DNA of 64,000 nucleotides, taken from Methanoculleus sp. (GTDB taxonomy: Archaea; Halobacteriota; Methanomicrobia; Methanomicrobiales; Methanoculleaceae). The notes below the pieces were generated by a model. The model worked only from the letters and a program-made list of their open reading frames with translations. It was not told the DNA's origin and did not search any database. This document shows, piece after piece, positions 9,263 to 17,221 of this stretch (its first letter is position 1; every line of letters starts with the position of its first letter). The stretch spans positions 62,001 through 126,000 of the forward strand of contig NZ_JAJGBK010000032.1 in NCBI RefSeq assembly GCF_020696975.1, given 5' to 3'. The translations under genes were made by a program, and so were the position numbers.

Positions 9263-9640
9263 ATGCTGAAAAGAGCAGGCTACCTCCAGAGGTGCAGGTG
9301 CGCCGCAGTCGATGAAGAGGGGAGAACCTGCCGGATCGTCGAGGTCGTGCTCCACGGCCGGCGGTTCGGGGTCAGGGTCGGGGAACTCCGGCAGGCGCTC
9401 GACGGCCGGCGCCCTGCCCGGGTCGGACCGCTCCGCGATGATTGGGGGATGGTCCTCGGGGGCACGGTCGGCCGCGCGGAGCGGTCTCGGTCGGGAGCGG
9501 CGATCGTCGTTGAACTCGTCACCGGGGAGCGCTACACTGTCCCGGCCGCGGCACTCCGGGCAGTCCTCGCCCGTGCCGCCGCCTTCGCGCCCATCGCCGC
9601 CGTCCTCCCTGCCGGCAGGCGGACTCCCGTCACCGGGTGA
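9263..9640 (+). CDS. Hypothetical small basic protein
   Basis: 125 residues, rich in Arg, Ala, Val and Gly. No motif was recognised: the N-terminal 'CRCAAVDEEGRTCRIVEVV' has three cysteines, and the rest alternates short beta-prone stretches such as 'RRFGVRVGELRQAL'. The start ATG follows a terminator hairpin, so it must have its own promoter. Its 3' end overlaps the convergent YigZ-like gene by 11 bp. Codon use matches its neighbours, which supports it being real, but no function is offered. Confidence 0.5.
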   Translation: MLKRAGYLQRCRCAAVDEEGRTCRIVEVVLHGRRFGVRVGELRQALDGRRPARVGPLRDDWGMVLGGTVGRAERSRSGAAIVVELVTGERYTVPAAALRAVLARAAAFAPIAAVLPAGRRTPVTG

Positions 9641-9998
9641 CCCCGGCTTCCCGGATCGCGGCCTCCCCGGCATCGCGAAACGCCCTCCCGACGTTCCCCG
9701 GACCGAGGAGCACCCCGCCAAAGATCCTTGAGACGACCAGCGCATGGTTCCCGAGGGCGTGCTTCCGGAGGAGGTCGAGGAGCACCCGCCCCGGGCGGCC
9801 GACCTCGGCGTCGCTCCGGAACTCCTCAACGGAGCCGCATCGCCAGGCGGCGCAGTGGTGGGCCGCTTTCCGGTAGGCCTCCCGGTGGCCGGCAAGGACC
9901 TGCCCGATATCCCCGGGGTCTTCGATCCGGTAGAGGTGCGCGTAGAACCGGGACCGCCGGACCTCGATCACGGCGGTCCCGAGGGGCTCGGCCGTCAC
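9630..9998 (-). CDS. YigZ/IMPACT-family N-terminal domain protein
   Basis: 122 residues. It matches the UPF0029/IMPACT domain: 'RRSRFYAHLYRI' at the start, 'HHCAAWR' in place of the usual HxCxAY, 'DAEVGRPGRVLLDLL' and 'HALVVSRIFGGVLLGPGNVGRAF'. Bacterial YigZ and eukaryotic IMPACT have a second domain after this; here only the N-terminal domain is present, as in some archaeal members. The family is linked to translation control through Gcn1/Gcn2 in eukaryotes; the archaeal role is unknown. It follows the phosphatase gene with a 4-bp overlap (9995-9998). Confidence 0.8.
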   Translation of the reverse strand: MTAEPLGTAVIEVRRSRFYAHLYRIEDPGDIGQVLAGHREAYRKAAHHCAAWRCGSVEEFRSDAEVGRPGRVLLDLLRKHALGNHALVVSRIFGGVLLGPGNVGRAFRDAGEAAIREAGVTR

Positions 9999-10504
9999 GC
10001 CGCCACCCGTCTCCTCGAGTACTCGTCCCAGTGCGCCTCAAGAAATCCCCGCATCCCCCGGCCGGGTTTGTATGGCGGGTATATCCGGCGGTAGGCCGCC
10101 TCGGCCCCGGCGAGGCTCTCCCCGGGCAGGGCATCGGTGTAGGCCACAAGATACAGGAGCCCGATCGCCGCCGATCGAGAGACCCCGAAGCCGCAGTGGA
10201 CCAGCACCGGCCGCCCCGCCGAGAGGCACCGGTCGATGAACGCGAGAGCGGCATCGATCGCCTCTTTGGGGATATCGTCGGGGTCCCGTGAGTCGACCAG
10301 GTTGAGCATCAGCCGGTTCCCCCGCCGGGCGACAAGGTGTTCGGGGTGGTCCGGCGGCACCGTGCCGATCGGCGAGTAGGTGACCGCCAGGCAGTGGTAG
10401 GGACTGCGGCAGGCATGGACCACGCACCAGGTCTCGTGGGTCTCCACAGCGACCTCGTAATCCTCCTGCGTCCCGACATAGAGGTTCGGGTAGATCTCGA
10501 TCAC
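9995..10504 (-). CDS. Dual-specificity protein phosphatase
   Basis: 169 residues from GTG 10504, chosen because GGGAGGG sits 8 nt upstream and the family sequence begins here ('IEIYPNLYVGT'). The Cys-based phosphatase loop 'HCGFGVSRSA' gives CX5R with Cys104 and Arg110; the general acid is probably Asp71 or Asp74 in 'NLVDSRDPDD'. It should dephosphorylate Ser/Thr/Tyr phosphoproteins or other phosphate esters. It lies directly downstream of the ROK kinase gene (16-bp gap) on the same strand and overlaps the YigZ-like gene, suggesting a three-gene operon. Confidence 0.85.
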   Translation of the reverse strand: MIEIYPNLYVGTQEDYEVAVETHETWCVVHACRSPYHCLAVTYSPIGTVPPDHPEHLVARRGNRLMLNLVDSRDPDDIPKEAIDAALAFIDRCLSAGRPVLVHCGFGVSRSAAIGLLYLVAYTDALPGESLAGAEAAYRRIYPPYKPGRGMRGFLEAHWDEYSRRRVAA

Positions 10505-10520
10505 GGCGTTCGCCCTCCCG

Positions 10521-11447
10521 TCACCGCGCCTCGAGCGCCCAGGCCGCCGCCCCGAGGAGGGGTGCCTGTCCGGCAAGTTCAGAGACGGCGATCCGGGGGA
10601 GGGCAAGGAAGCGGTCGATGCAGGGCTCCATGTGCCGGATCACAACATCCCCGTGGTAGCGGGCGAGCGGTCCGTCGAGGACGAGCACCTCGGGGTTGTA
10701 GGCGACGATGACGCTCGAGACTCCCCGGGCGTTCACCCGGCCGAGCGCCTCCATGAAGGCGAGGGCGACCGGGTCCTCCTCGCGGGCCGCCGCAAAGATC
10801 GCCCGGGTCGAGGAGGCGTCAAACGCGACCGGGCCGGGATCCGCCTCCTCTCGCCATGCCGCAAAGAACCGGGGGATGTTCTTTGCCGAGGCGTAAGCCT
10901 CCCAGTGGCCCCTATACCCGCACCCGCAGACGAGGTTGTAGCGGGTATCGACCGTGATGTGCCCGACCTCCCCGGCGTTCCCGGTCATCCCGAGGAGGAG
11001 TCGGCCGTTCACCACGGCACCGCCGCCGATCCCGGTCGAGAGGGTGACGTAGACGACGTTGTCGGAGCCGCGGGCGGCGCCTGCCCACCGCTCGCCGAGG
11101 ACGCCGGCCCGGGCGTCGTTGATGAGCGCGACCGGCAACCCGAACCGCTCCCGGAGCGGGCCGGTGATCTCCACGACCGGAAATGCCATGTTCGGGGAGT
11201 GTACGACCCACCCGCGGCCGAGGTCCAGGGGCCCGGCCGACGCGACCCCGATCGCCGTGACGTCGCGCCCTTCGGGCAGGGCAAGGAGCGCCTCCACCTC
11301 TGCCATGATCGCGGCGGTGACCACCTCCCCGCCGGACCCCGCGGTCGGGGTCGGAACGGCATCATGGGCGAGAACGGTCGCATCGGGACCCACCAGGGCG
11401 GCGCGGAGGTTGGTCGCGCCGAGGTCAACGGCAATCACGGTCGTCAT
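10521..11447 (-). CDS. ROK-family sugar kinase (glucokinase-like)
   Basis: 308 residues from ATG 11447; an AGGTGA lies upstream and the family start 'MTTVIAVDLGATNLRAAL' is reproduced. The ATP phosphate-binding loop is at 8-16, the catalytic base Asp111 in 'INDARAG', and 'GEVGHITV' carries the zinc-ligand His163. The zinc motif reads 'CGCGYRGHWE' (Cys174, Cys176), with His where many ROK proteins have the last Cys. The likely substrate is glucose or an N-acetyl hexosamine; glucose would fit the glucan phosphorylase nearby. The track's 5' extension to 11705 covers the feo promoter and is not coding. Confidence 0.88.
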   Translation of the reverse strand: MTTVIAVDLGATNLRAALVGPDATVLAHDAVPTPTAGSGGEVVTAAIMAEVEALLALPEGRDVTAIGVASAGPLDLGRGWVVHSPNMAFPVVEITGPLRERFGLPVALINDARAGVLGERWAGAARGSDNVVYVTLSTGIGGGAVVNGRLLLGMTGNAGEVGHITVDTRYNLVCGCGYRGHWEAYASAKNIPRFFAAWREEADPGPVAFDASSTRAIFAAAREEDPVALAFMEALGRVNARGVSSVIVAYNPEVLVLDGPLARYHGDVVIRHMEPCIDRFLALPRIAVSELAGQAPLLGAAAWALEAR

Positions 11448-11518
11448 ATGAGTCACCTCTCGTTCTCCTCGAATTACGCGGAGCCCGGGCATAAACCTAC
11501 GCTTCCGTGCCGGAGCAA

Positions 11519-11528
11519 GGTATATCAA
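11519..11528 (+). promoter_or_regulatory. TATA-like element of the feo operon
   Basis: 'GGTATATCAA' lies about 25-30 bp upstream of the tandem dyads and about 50 bp before the feoA start codon. This spacing would put the transcription start inside the first operator dyad. Confidence 0.4.
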
Positions 11529-11543
11529 CCCCCTGTGCCAACA

Positions 11544-11574
11544 TTTAGGCATACCTAAATTAGGGAAACCTAAA
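11544..11574 (+). promoter_or_regulatory. Tandem DtxR-type iron-regulator operator
   Basis: Two TTAGG-N4-CCTAA dyads lie 15 bp apart: 11544-11559 (TTTAGGCATACCTAAA) and 11559-11574 (ATTAGGGAAACCTAAA). They abut the feoA start codon at 11575. The half-sites TTAGG/CCTAA match those of DtxR/IdeR boxes, and a dtxR-family gene ends the same operon, so this is very probably the autoregulated iron operator. Binding here would cover the transcription start and block initiation. Confidence 0.8.
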
Positions 11575-11817
11575 ATGATCGCCATGGAAGAGATGCTGCT
11601 TGATTTAGAACCGGGCACGCAGGGGACCGTCACCCGGTTTGTCGGAACTCCGAGCTTTATCCGGAAACTCAGAACCATCGGTATCAGGGAAGGCAAGACC
11701 CTCACCGTCGTCGCCCGCCACCCCCTCGGCGGCCCGGTTGTGGTCGATGTGGACGGACGGCAGATAACACTCGGCCGCGGGATGGCCCGGCGGGTCGGCG
11801 TGGCGGTTACCCTATGA
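11575..11817 (+). CDS. feoA: Ferrous iron transport protein A
   Basis: 80 residues forming a single SH3-like FeoA domain ('LEPGTQGTVTRFVG', then 'RTIGIREGKTLTVVARHPLGGPVVVDVDG', 'ITLGRGMARRV'). FeoA binds the cytoplasmic side of FeoB and supports Fe2+ uptake. ATG 11575 directly follows the operator; ATG 11584 in frame is an alternative. There is no clear ribosome binding site, so the transcript may be leaderless or have a very short leader. The stop overlaps the feoB start by 4 bp (ATGA). Confidence 0.92.
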   Translation: MIAMEEMLLDLEPGTQGTVTRFVGTPSFIRKLRTIGIREGKTLTVVARHPLGGPVVVDVDGRQITLGRGMARRVGVAVTL

Positions 11818-13529
11818 AGACGATCGTCCTGATGGGCAACCCGAACGTCGGAAAGAGCGGGATCTTCTCGCGGCTGACGGGCACCCGGGTCATCGCCTCG
11901 AACTACCCCGGGACCACCGTCGACGTCTCCCGCGGGGAGATGCAGACCCCGACCGGGCCTGCCGGGGTGATCGACGCGCCCGGCACCTACTCCCTCTCCC
12001 CCTCAAACCCCGCAGAAGAGGTCGCTGCCGTAGTCCTTGATCAGGCGGACCTCGTCGTCAACGTCATCGATGCAACCAACCTGGAGCGGAACCTCTACCT
12101 GACCCTTGAACTCCTGGAACGCGGGGTCTCCGCAGTCGTTGCGCTCAACCTCCAGGACGAGGCGAAGCACCGGGGGATCGCGATCGACGCCGCCGAACTT
12201 GAGCGGCTCCTCGGGGTGCCGGTCGGCCCGACCGTGGGCCTCTTCGGGGAGGGGATACGGGAACTCGTCGAGCGGTTCCGCGAGGCCCGCCCCTCGGGGA
12301 CGGTCCGGCCCATGAGCGAGGAGGAGCGGTGGGCGACGGTCGGCCGGATCACCGGGGCGGTCCAGGTGGTCACCCACCGCCACCCCACCCTCGGCGACCG
12401 GATCGCGGAGGCGAGCATCAAGCCGGTGACCGGAGGCCTGATCGCCGCAGCCGTCATCGCCGCCGCGTTTCTGGCGGTCAGGTGGATCGGGGAAGGGCTG
12501 ATATCGTTCGTCTTCGAGCCGCTCTTCGACCTCTACACCCCGATCGCCATGCAGGCGAGCGACCTCCTCGGTCCCGGCCTCCTGCACGATATCCTGATCG
12601 GACGGTTCATTGAGGGCGGGATCGACTACGAGCAGTCGATGGGGCTTCTGACGACGGGGCTGTATGTCCCGTTCGCCATGATCCTCCCCTACATCGTGGC
12701 CTTCTACATTGTCCTCTCGATCCTCGAGGATACCGGCTACCTCCCCAGGCTCGCGACGCTGGCCGACACCTTCTTCCACCGGCTCGGCCTGCACGGCTAC
12801 GGGATCGTCCCGGTCATCCTGGGGCTCGGGTGCAACGTGCCCGGAGCGCTGGCCAGCCGGGTGCTGGAGACGAAGAAGCAGCGGTTCATCGCCATAACCC
12901 TCGTCTCGATCTCGGTCCCCTGCATGGCCCAGACCGCGATGGTCTTCGGGGTGCTCGGGTCGTTCGGAATGGGCTACGTGGCGATCGTCTTTGGAACCCT
13001 CGCGCTCGTCTACGTCACCGTAGGCCTGCTCCTCGACCGGATGGTGCCGGGGCAGTGCCCGGAGATCTTCTTAGAGATCCCGCCCTACCGGATGCCGGAT
13101 CCCCGGGCCACCGGCATGAAGGCCTGGATGCGGGTGCGCGGGTTTATCAGGGAGGCGGTCCCGTACCTCTTCATCGGCATCCTGCTCGTCAACCTCCTCT
13201 ACGCGGTCGGGTTCTTCGACCTGCTCGCGGCCGTCTTCGCCCCGGTGATGCAGACCTGGCTCGGGCTCCCTGCCGAGGCGACCGCCGCCCTCCTGGTCGG
13301 GTTCCTCAGAAAGGACCTCGCGGTGGGGATGCTCGTCCCCCTCGGGATGACCCCCGAGCAGCTCGTCATCGCGGTGACGATGCTCACGATCTACTTCCCG
13401 TGCGTCGCGGCGTTCGTCGTCCTCCTGCGGGAGATGGGGATGCGGGGGATGCTCACCGCCGCAGGCGTGATGCTGACGGCGGCGCTCCTCGTCGGGGGTG
13501 CGCTGCGGCTGGTGCTGATTGGGTTTTAA
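11814..13529 (+). CDS. feoB: Ferrous iron transporter FeoB
   Basis: 571 residues. The N-terminal G domain has G1 'GNPNVGKS' (8-15), G3 'DAPG' (54-57) and G4 'NLQD', followed by a membrane domain with two gate regions including 'LGLGCNVPGALASRVLETKKQRF' and 'VGFLRKDLAVGMLVPLGMTPEQ'. It imports Fe2+ across the membrane. The protein is somewhat shorter than the 650-770 residues of many bacterial FeoB proteins but keeps all core segments. It is coupled to feoA and followed by the dtxR-family gene, an iron-controlled operon. Confidence 0.95.
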   Translation: MKTIVLMGNPNVGKSGIFSRLTGTRVIASNYPGTTVDVSRGEMQTPTGPAGVIDAPGTYSLSPSNPAEEVAAVVLDQADLVVNVIDATNLERNLYLTLELLERGVSAVVALNLQDEAKHRGIAIDAAELERLLGVPVGPTVGLFGEGIRELVERFREARPSGTVRPMSEEERWATVGRITGAVQVVTHRHPTLGDRIAEASIKPVTGGLIAAAVIAAAFLAVRWIGEGLISFVFEPLFDLYTPIAMQASDLLGPGLLHDILIGRFIEGGIDYEQSMGLLTTGLYVPFAMILPYIVAFYIVLSILEDTGYLPRLATLADTFFHRLGLHGYGIVPVILGLGCNVPGALASRVLETKKQRFIAITLVSISVPCMAQTAMVFGVLGSFGMGYVAIVFGTLALVYVTVGLLLDRMVPGQCPEIFLEIPPYRMPDPRATGMKAWMRVRGFIREAVPYLFIGILLVNLLYAVGFFDLLAAVFAPVMQTWLGLPAEATAALLVGFLRKDLAVGMLVPLGMTPEQLVIAVTMLTIYFPCVAAFVVLLREMGMRGMLTAAGVMLTAALLVGGALRLVLIGF

Positions 13530-13539
13530 GGAGAGGAAG

Positions 13540-13965
13540 ATGCGCCGAAAGACCAAGGAAGAGTACATCGAGATCATCTGCTCCCTTGTGAGGGAGGAGG
13601 GGCGTGCGCAGACCGGGCGGATCGCCGAGGCGATCGACGTCAAACCCCCCTCGGTCACCGAGATGCTCCGAAAACTGGAGCGGGAAGGCCTCATCGTCTA
13701 CGAGTCGTATGCGGGCGCGACGCTGACCCCGGCAGGCGAGGGGATGGCCCGGGAACTCCAGGGACGGCACCGGACGTTCGCGGACCTCCTGGAGATCCTC
13801 GGGGTCGCCGGGGAGACCGCGGAGGTCGACGCCTGCCAGTTCGAGCACCACGTGAGCCCCGAGACCCTGGACCAGCTCCGGCTCTTCCTCAAGTTCCTCA
13901 GGGAAACCCCCGAAGGCCAGCGCAGCCTTTCGGCATTCAGGGAGTTCCGAACGGAGCAGGAGTGA
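13540..13965 (+). CDS. DtxR-family iron-dependent transcriptional regulator
   Basis: 141 residues from ATG 13540, preceded by GGAGAGGAAG; the track's upstream ATG 13519 lies inside feoB. A winged helix (about 10-60, 'TGRIAEAIDVKPPSVTEMLRKLEREGLI') is followed by a dimerisation/metal domain. Candidate metal ligands are Glu8, Glu11, His77, Cys99, Glu102 and His103 ('DACQFEHHV'). Cys at position 99 resembles iron-responsive DtxR/IdeR, whereas manganese-responsive MntR has Glu. It most likely represses feoAB through the operator upstream of feoA. Confidence 0.9.
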   Translation: MRRKTKEEYIEIICSLVREEGRAQTGRIAEAIDVKPPSVTEMLRKLEREGLIVYESYAGATLTPAGEGMARELQGRHRTFADLLEILGVAGETAEVDACQFEHHVSPETLDQLRLFLKFLRETPEGQRSLSAFREFRTEQE

Positions 13966-13972
13966 GCAGGGG

Positions 13973-14203
13973 TCAGACGTCCTCCCCCACCGCCATGCAG
14001 GGATACTTCTCCCGGGGATACCGGCCCTCTATGGACTCGCGGATGAACTGTTCCTTTGATGCCGCCGTGCGAAGATCGTCATAGACCTCTTTCGGCACGC
14101 CGGCGTAGCGGTAAGAGTTCCCGTTCTCACAGTTGATGAGGAGCGCTTTCGTTGTCGGGTCGTAGCCGACGGACCGTACACCCATGGCTGACTGCTGAGG
14201 CAT
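13973..14203 (-). CDS. KTSC domain protein (copy 1)
   Basis: 76 residues from ATG 14203 ('MPQQSAMGVRSVGYDPTTKALLI'). The whole protein is one KTSC domain: 'SVGYDPTTKALLINCENGNSYRYAGVPKEVYDDL' and 'ESIEGRYPREKY'. These small domains occur as C-terminal additions to lysyl-tRNA synthetases or as free proteins; the function is not established. It lies 68 bp downstream of a second copy on the same strand. The track's long ORF (to 14554) runs antisense-frame through that copy and is not used. Confidence 0.8.
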   Translation of the reverse strand: MPQQSAMGVRSVGYDPTTKALLINCENGNSYRYAGVPKEVYDDLRTAASKEQFIRESIEGRYPREKYPCMAVGEDV

Positions 14204-14271
14204 ACGGCCGGGTGTGGCGGGCGAAGGTGATAGGGGTTGCGGCGGGGTACGCCGGAGGCCGGACCGGCCGG

Positions 14272-14484
14272 TCACCGGACCTTCTCGTAGGGGTAGCGCA
14301 GCCGGATGAAATCGCCGAAGTACCGGCCCTTCGACCGGGCACCGAGAAACCCTTCGTAGACGGCAGCCGGCACCCCGACGTAATGGTAGACCCCGCCGCT
14401 GTGGAACTCGACCTCCAGAATCTCGTCTTCCGGGTCGTAGCCGACCGATTTGATGTTGGTGGACTCGACGGCCTGGCGCTGCAT
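14272..14484 (-). CDS. KTSC domain protein (copy 2)
   Basis: 70 residues from ATG 14484 ('MQRQAVESTNIKSVGYDPEDEIL'); the 20 residues before it in the track are Pro-rich and out of family. The domain carries 'LEVEFHSGGVYHYVGVPAAVYEGFL' and ends 'FIRLRYPYEKVR'. It is clearly homologous to the downstream copy, indicating an old tandem duplication. No partner gene gives a clue to function. Confidence 0.8.
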   Translation of the reverse strand: MQRQAVESTNIKSVGYDPEDEILEVEFHSGGVYHYVGVPAAVYEGFLGARSKGRYFGDFIRLRYPYEKVR

Positions 14485-14637
14485 GAACGGCGGTAGAGGG
14501 GGCGAGGGGGGATAAGGGTTGTGGGCGGTGAGGGGGCCGGGCATCGCAGAACATGAGTGATATCTCAGTTCACTTGCACCGCCGTTCCGACAGGCTCATA
14601 ACCTCGCGGTGCCATCCCGCTCTTCGAGGCTACCGAT

Positions 14638-14925
14638 ATGGCACGAAGAGACGTAACCGCCGATGAAGCAAAGGCGATGGGCGAGCAGCTTGGGATCACC
14701 TGGAAGGAGTTCGACGTCGAAGAGTTCCGGCGCGGGATGGTCGTGGAACTTGAGCACGGTCTCCACGACCCGGTAACGAACGTCACCGACGACGACCTCT
14801 TCCTGACGGCAAAGATTGCGCTTGCGCACTTAAACGAGTTTCCGGACTACTACGACCGGCTTGAGAAGATGGAGGAAGAGGCGGAGGCTTACTGGGCGGA
14901 GCAGAAGGCGACGGCGGCGCGGTGA
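14638..14925 (+). CDS. DUF5661-family protein
   Basis: 95 residues, acidic, helical and cytosolic. The sequence 'FRRGMVVELEHGLHDPVTNVTDDDLFLTAKIALAHLNEFPDYYDRLEKME' matches the conserved core I recall for DUF5661, a small family of unknown function found in archaea, bacteria and phages. Its conserved His, Glu and Asp residues could bind a metal, but this is not known. It is a stand-alone gene converging on the TM2-like gene. Confidence 0.7.
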   Translation: MARRDVTADEAKAMGEQLGITWKEFDVEEFRRGMVVELEHGLHDPVTNVTDDDLFLTAKIALAHLNEFPDYYDRLEKMEEEAEAYWAEQKATAAR

Positions 14926-14930
14926 AGCCG

Positions 14931-15278
14931 TCACCACCACGACAGGTCCGCCGGGGCGGCGGGGAGGAGGAGAAGGCTTGCTATCCAGACCGCGGCGAAG
15001 AGGAAGACGGCAACAATACTGCTCTCGCGGTAGGGGATCGCTCCCTCGTTCATCCTCTGTGCCGTGACGTACGCGTCGTACGTGCCGTAGAGCCAGACGG
15101 CCACTCCGGCGGGGGCAAAACCAAGAACCCCGGCAAGTGTTCCGGCGAGGATGAAGAAGCCGCGTGAAAACTGCCCGTTATACGCCTGGCCAAGCCCGGC
15201 AAAGACGAGGGAGAGAAGGGCGGAGAACCCTGGATTCTTTGATTCATGGGTAACTGAAGGGGTAACACCGAAGGCCAT
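14931..15278 (-). CDS. Small TM2-like membrane protein
   Basis: 115 residues from ATG 15278. 'NPGFSALLSLVFAGLGQAYNGQFSRGFFILAG' is the conserved opening of small archaeal TM2/DUF5683-type proteins. It predicts two helices around residues 20-60 and a third near the C-terminus ('IVAVFLFAAVWIASLLLL'). The function is unknown. It ends 5 bp from the convergent DUF5661 gene. No clear ribosome binding site precedes ATG 15278, so the start is provisional. Confidence 0.65.
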   Translation of the reverse strand: MAFGVTPSVTHESKNPGFSALLSLVFAGLGQAYNGQFSRGFFILAGTLAGVLGFAPAGVAVWLYGTYDAYVTAQRMNEGAIPYRESSIVAVFLFAAVWIASLLLLPAAPADLSWW

Positions 15279-15409
15279 AGCAGACACCGGCACCTGAAAG
15301 GGCGCCGCAAGGAGAAATGCTTTGTGGACGGTCGGGCCTGCACCGGGAGGGCCCGGTGCGGAACGGTCGGCCAGCAACACCTATTGCCGCTCCCCTCCAA
15401 CCATGAGGC

Positions 15410-15619
15410 ATGGAACGGCGCCAGAACACGGAATGGATCGGGATACGGCAACGCCGGGTCATCGATGAGAACGATTACTATGCCGACCGGCTCTATGAGA
15501 GCCAGCGGGCTGCAACCGCCCACGCCCGGCAGCTGGAGCGCCAGGGAAAGGACGTCCTCGTCCTTCCGGCTACCCGCGAAGGGGGGCACCGGGGCTACGC
15601 CGCCTTCTTCAGGAGATAG
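15410..15619 (+). CDS. Small hypothetical protein
   Basis: 69 residues, highly charged, with no membrane segment and no recognised motif. 'ENDYYADRLYESQRAATAHARQLERQGKDVLVLPA' predicts a helix then a strand, reminiscent of small proteins that read a modified residue or nucleic acid, but nothing specific can be said. Codon composition fits the neighbours. About 190 bp of gene-free sequence follow. Confidence 0.45.
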   Translation: MERRQNTEWIGIRQRRVIDENDYYADRLYESQRAATAHARQLERQGKDVLVLPATREGGHRGYAAFFRR

Positions 15620-15811
15620 GATTCCGATACCACAAGGGCAGCCGCCCGGCTCGCTATCCGGTGGAGGTCAATCTGAGCGCGGGCGGAGGCCTTCGGGCGG
15701 GGTCAATAACAGAGTGGGGGGCGAACCCCATCCACATTCCCCATTCCTTTGTCGGCCCCGGGTCTGATATATTCCCCCTACGCCGGGGGTTTGAGGGTTG
15801 AACCGGCCGGT

Positions 15812-16399
15812 TCAACCCACCCGGCACTCCCGGAACGCCGGGACCGTGCACCGCTCCCGCCACTCGTCGCGGAGGACCCCCCAGACGTCGATATCCTCAA
15901 AGACGCCCCACTTCCGGCCGTGCTCCCGGAGGTGCGCCTCGTGCCGCATCCCGCACTTCGCCATCACCCGGCCCGATGCGGGGTTGCGGGAGAAGTGCAT
16001 GGCGTAGACCCGGTGCAGCCCGAGGACGGAGAACCCGCACTCGATCACCGCCCGTGCGGCCTCGGTGGCATACCCCCGGCCCCAGTAAGGTCTCCCCACC
16101 CAGTAACCAAGTTCCCCCCGCCCGTGGCGGCGGTTGATCTCGACGAGCCCGGCCGCTCCCACGAGATCCCCTTTCCCGGCCCGGGTGACGGCGTAGACGG
16201 CGTGCAGCCCCTTCCGGAACCCGGCGGCGTGGGTGGCGATCCAGGCCTCCGCCGCCCCGTCGGGGTAGGGGTACGGGATCTCGAGCGTGCGGGACGCAAC
16301 GGCGTAGTCGCCGGCGAGCCGCTGGACCACGGGGGCGTCCTTTGGGGTGAACGGCCGCAGCACGAGACGGTCGGTCACGAGGATGGGCTGGCCGGTCAT
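15812..16399 (-). CDS. RimJ/RimL-type GNAT acetyltransferase (copy 1)
   Basis: 195 residues with the RimJ-like GNAT pattern: 'LVTDRLVLRPFTPKDAPVVQRLAGDYAVA', 'HGRGELGYWVGRPYWGRGYATEAARAVIECGF' (acetyl-CoA motif), and 'HRVYAMHFSRNPASGRVMAKCGM'. This subfamily acetylates protein N-termini or small molecules; the substrate is unknown. Its ATG overlaps the stop of a close paralogue upstream by 4 bp, so the two are co-expressed products of a tandem duplication. Confidence 0.88.
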   Translation of the reverse strand: MTGQPILVTDRLVLRPFTPKDAPVVQRLAGDYAVASRTLEIPYPYPDGAAEAWIATHAAGFRKGLHAVYAVTRAGKGDLVGAAGLVEINRRHGRGELGYWVGRPYWGRGYATEAARAVIECGFSVLGLHRVYAMHFSRNPASGRVMAKCGMRHEAHLREHGRKWGVFEDIDVWGVLRDEWRERCTVPAFRECRVG

Positions 16400-16956
16400 A
16401 CGGGCATCCTGTGCGCCCCGGGCGGGTTGACGATCCCCCAGACATCAACATCCTCGTAGACACCCCACTTCCGGACATGCTCCCGGAGCCGGCCCTCGTG
16501 CACCATCCCGCACTTCTCCATCACGCGCCCGGAGGCAGGGTTCCTGGAGAAGTGCATGGCATGGATCCGGTGCAGGCCAAGAGCGGAGAACCCGTAGCCG
16601 ATCACCGCCCGGACCGCCTCGGTGGCATACCCCCGGCCCCAGCATGACCGCCCTATCCAGAACCCGAGTTCGCCACGGGCGTGGTCGGGATCGATCTGTA
16701 TCCGGACGCCGCCGATCAGGCTCCCCTCCCGGGCGAGCGTGACGCCAAAGCCCATCCCCTCACCGCGCTCGACGCCCTCGCAGAGGGAGGTGATCCAGAT
16801 CTCCGCGAGGCCGTCCGGGTAGGGGTAGGGGAGGAGGGTTGTCGCGGCAACGGCGTAGTCCCCGCAGAGCCGCTGGACCGTGCGGGCGTCCGCAAGGTTG
16901 AACGGCCGGAGGATGAGGCGGCCGGTCGCGAGGGTGGGCTGCTTCTCCATAGGCAT
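16396..16956 (-). CDS. RimJ/RimL-type GNAT acetyltransferase (copy 2)
   Basis: 186 residues, clearly paralogous to the downstream gene: both carry 'MHFSRNPASGRVM.KCGM' and 'DVWG' near the end. The acetyl-CoA motif is 'RSCWGRGYATEAVRAVIGYGF'. Differences lie mainly in the 40-85 region that shapes the acceptor pocket, suggesting different substrates. It is the first gene of the pair, and the next gene starts within its stop codon. Confidence 0.88.
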   Translation of the reverse strand: MPMEKQPTLATGRLILRPFNLADARTVQRLCGDYAVAATTLLPYPYPDGLAEIWITSLCEGVERGEGMGFGVTLAREGSLIGGVRIQIDPDHARGELGFWIGRSCWGRGYATEAVRAVIGYGFSALGLHRIHAMHFSRNPASGRVMEKCGMVHEGRLREHVRKWGVYEDVDVWGIVNPPGAHRMPV

Positions 16957-17189
16957 ATGCTCATGGCGCCGGCTGGATATAAGTCCTGCCGCACCCCCCG
17001 TCGACCGGCCGGAAACGGCAGCAGAAATGAGTTCCGGCAGGCGTCTCCTCCCCGCGCGATATCACTCCGACTTATACCTTGATCTCTCATTCTTCACGGT
17101 TACGAGGCGTAGTGGCGATAATGGGCGACGTGAACGAGGCAATTCAGATAAGAGCACAAGATATCACCGGTATTCGCAAACCAGCAACC

Positions 17190-17198
17190 TTTATTAAT
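17190..17198 (+). promoter_or_regulatory. TATA box of the GAPDH gene
   Basis: TTTATTAAT lies about 28 bp before the GAPDH start codon at 17222, and no ribosome binding site is present between them. The spacing predicts transcription starting at or very near the ATG, that is, a leaderless mRNA. Confidence 0.5.
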
Positions 17199-17221
17199 TT
17201 TTGTTCTGTATTCCAACATGC

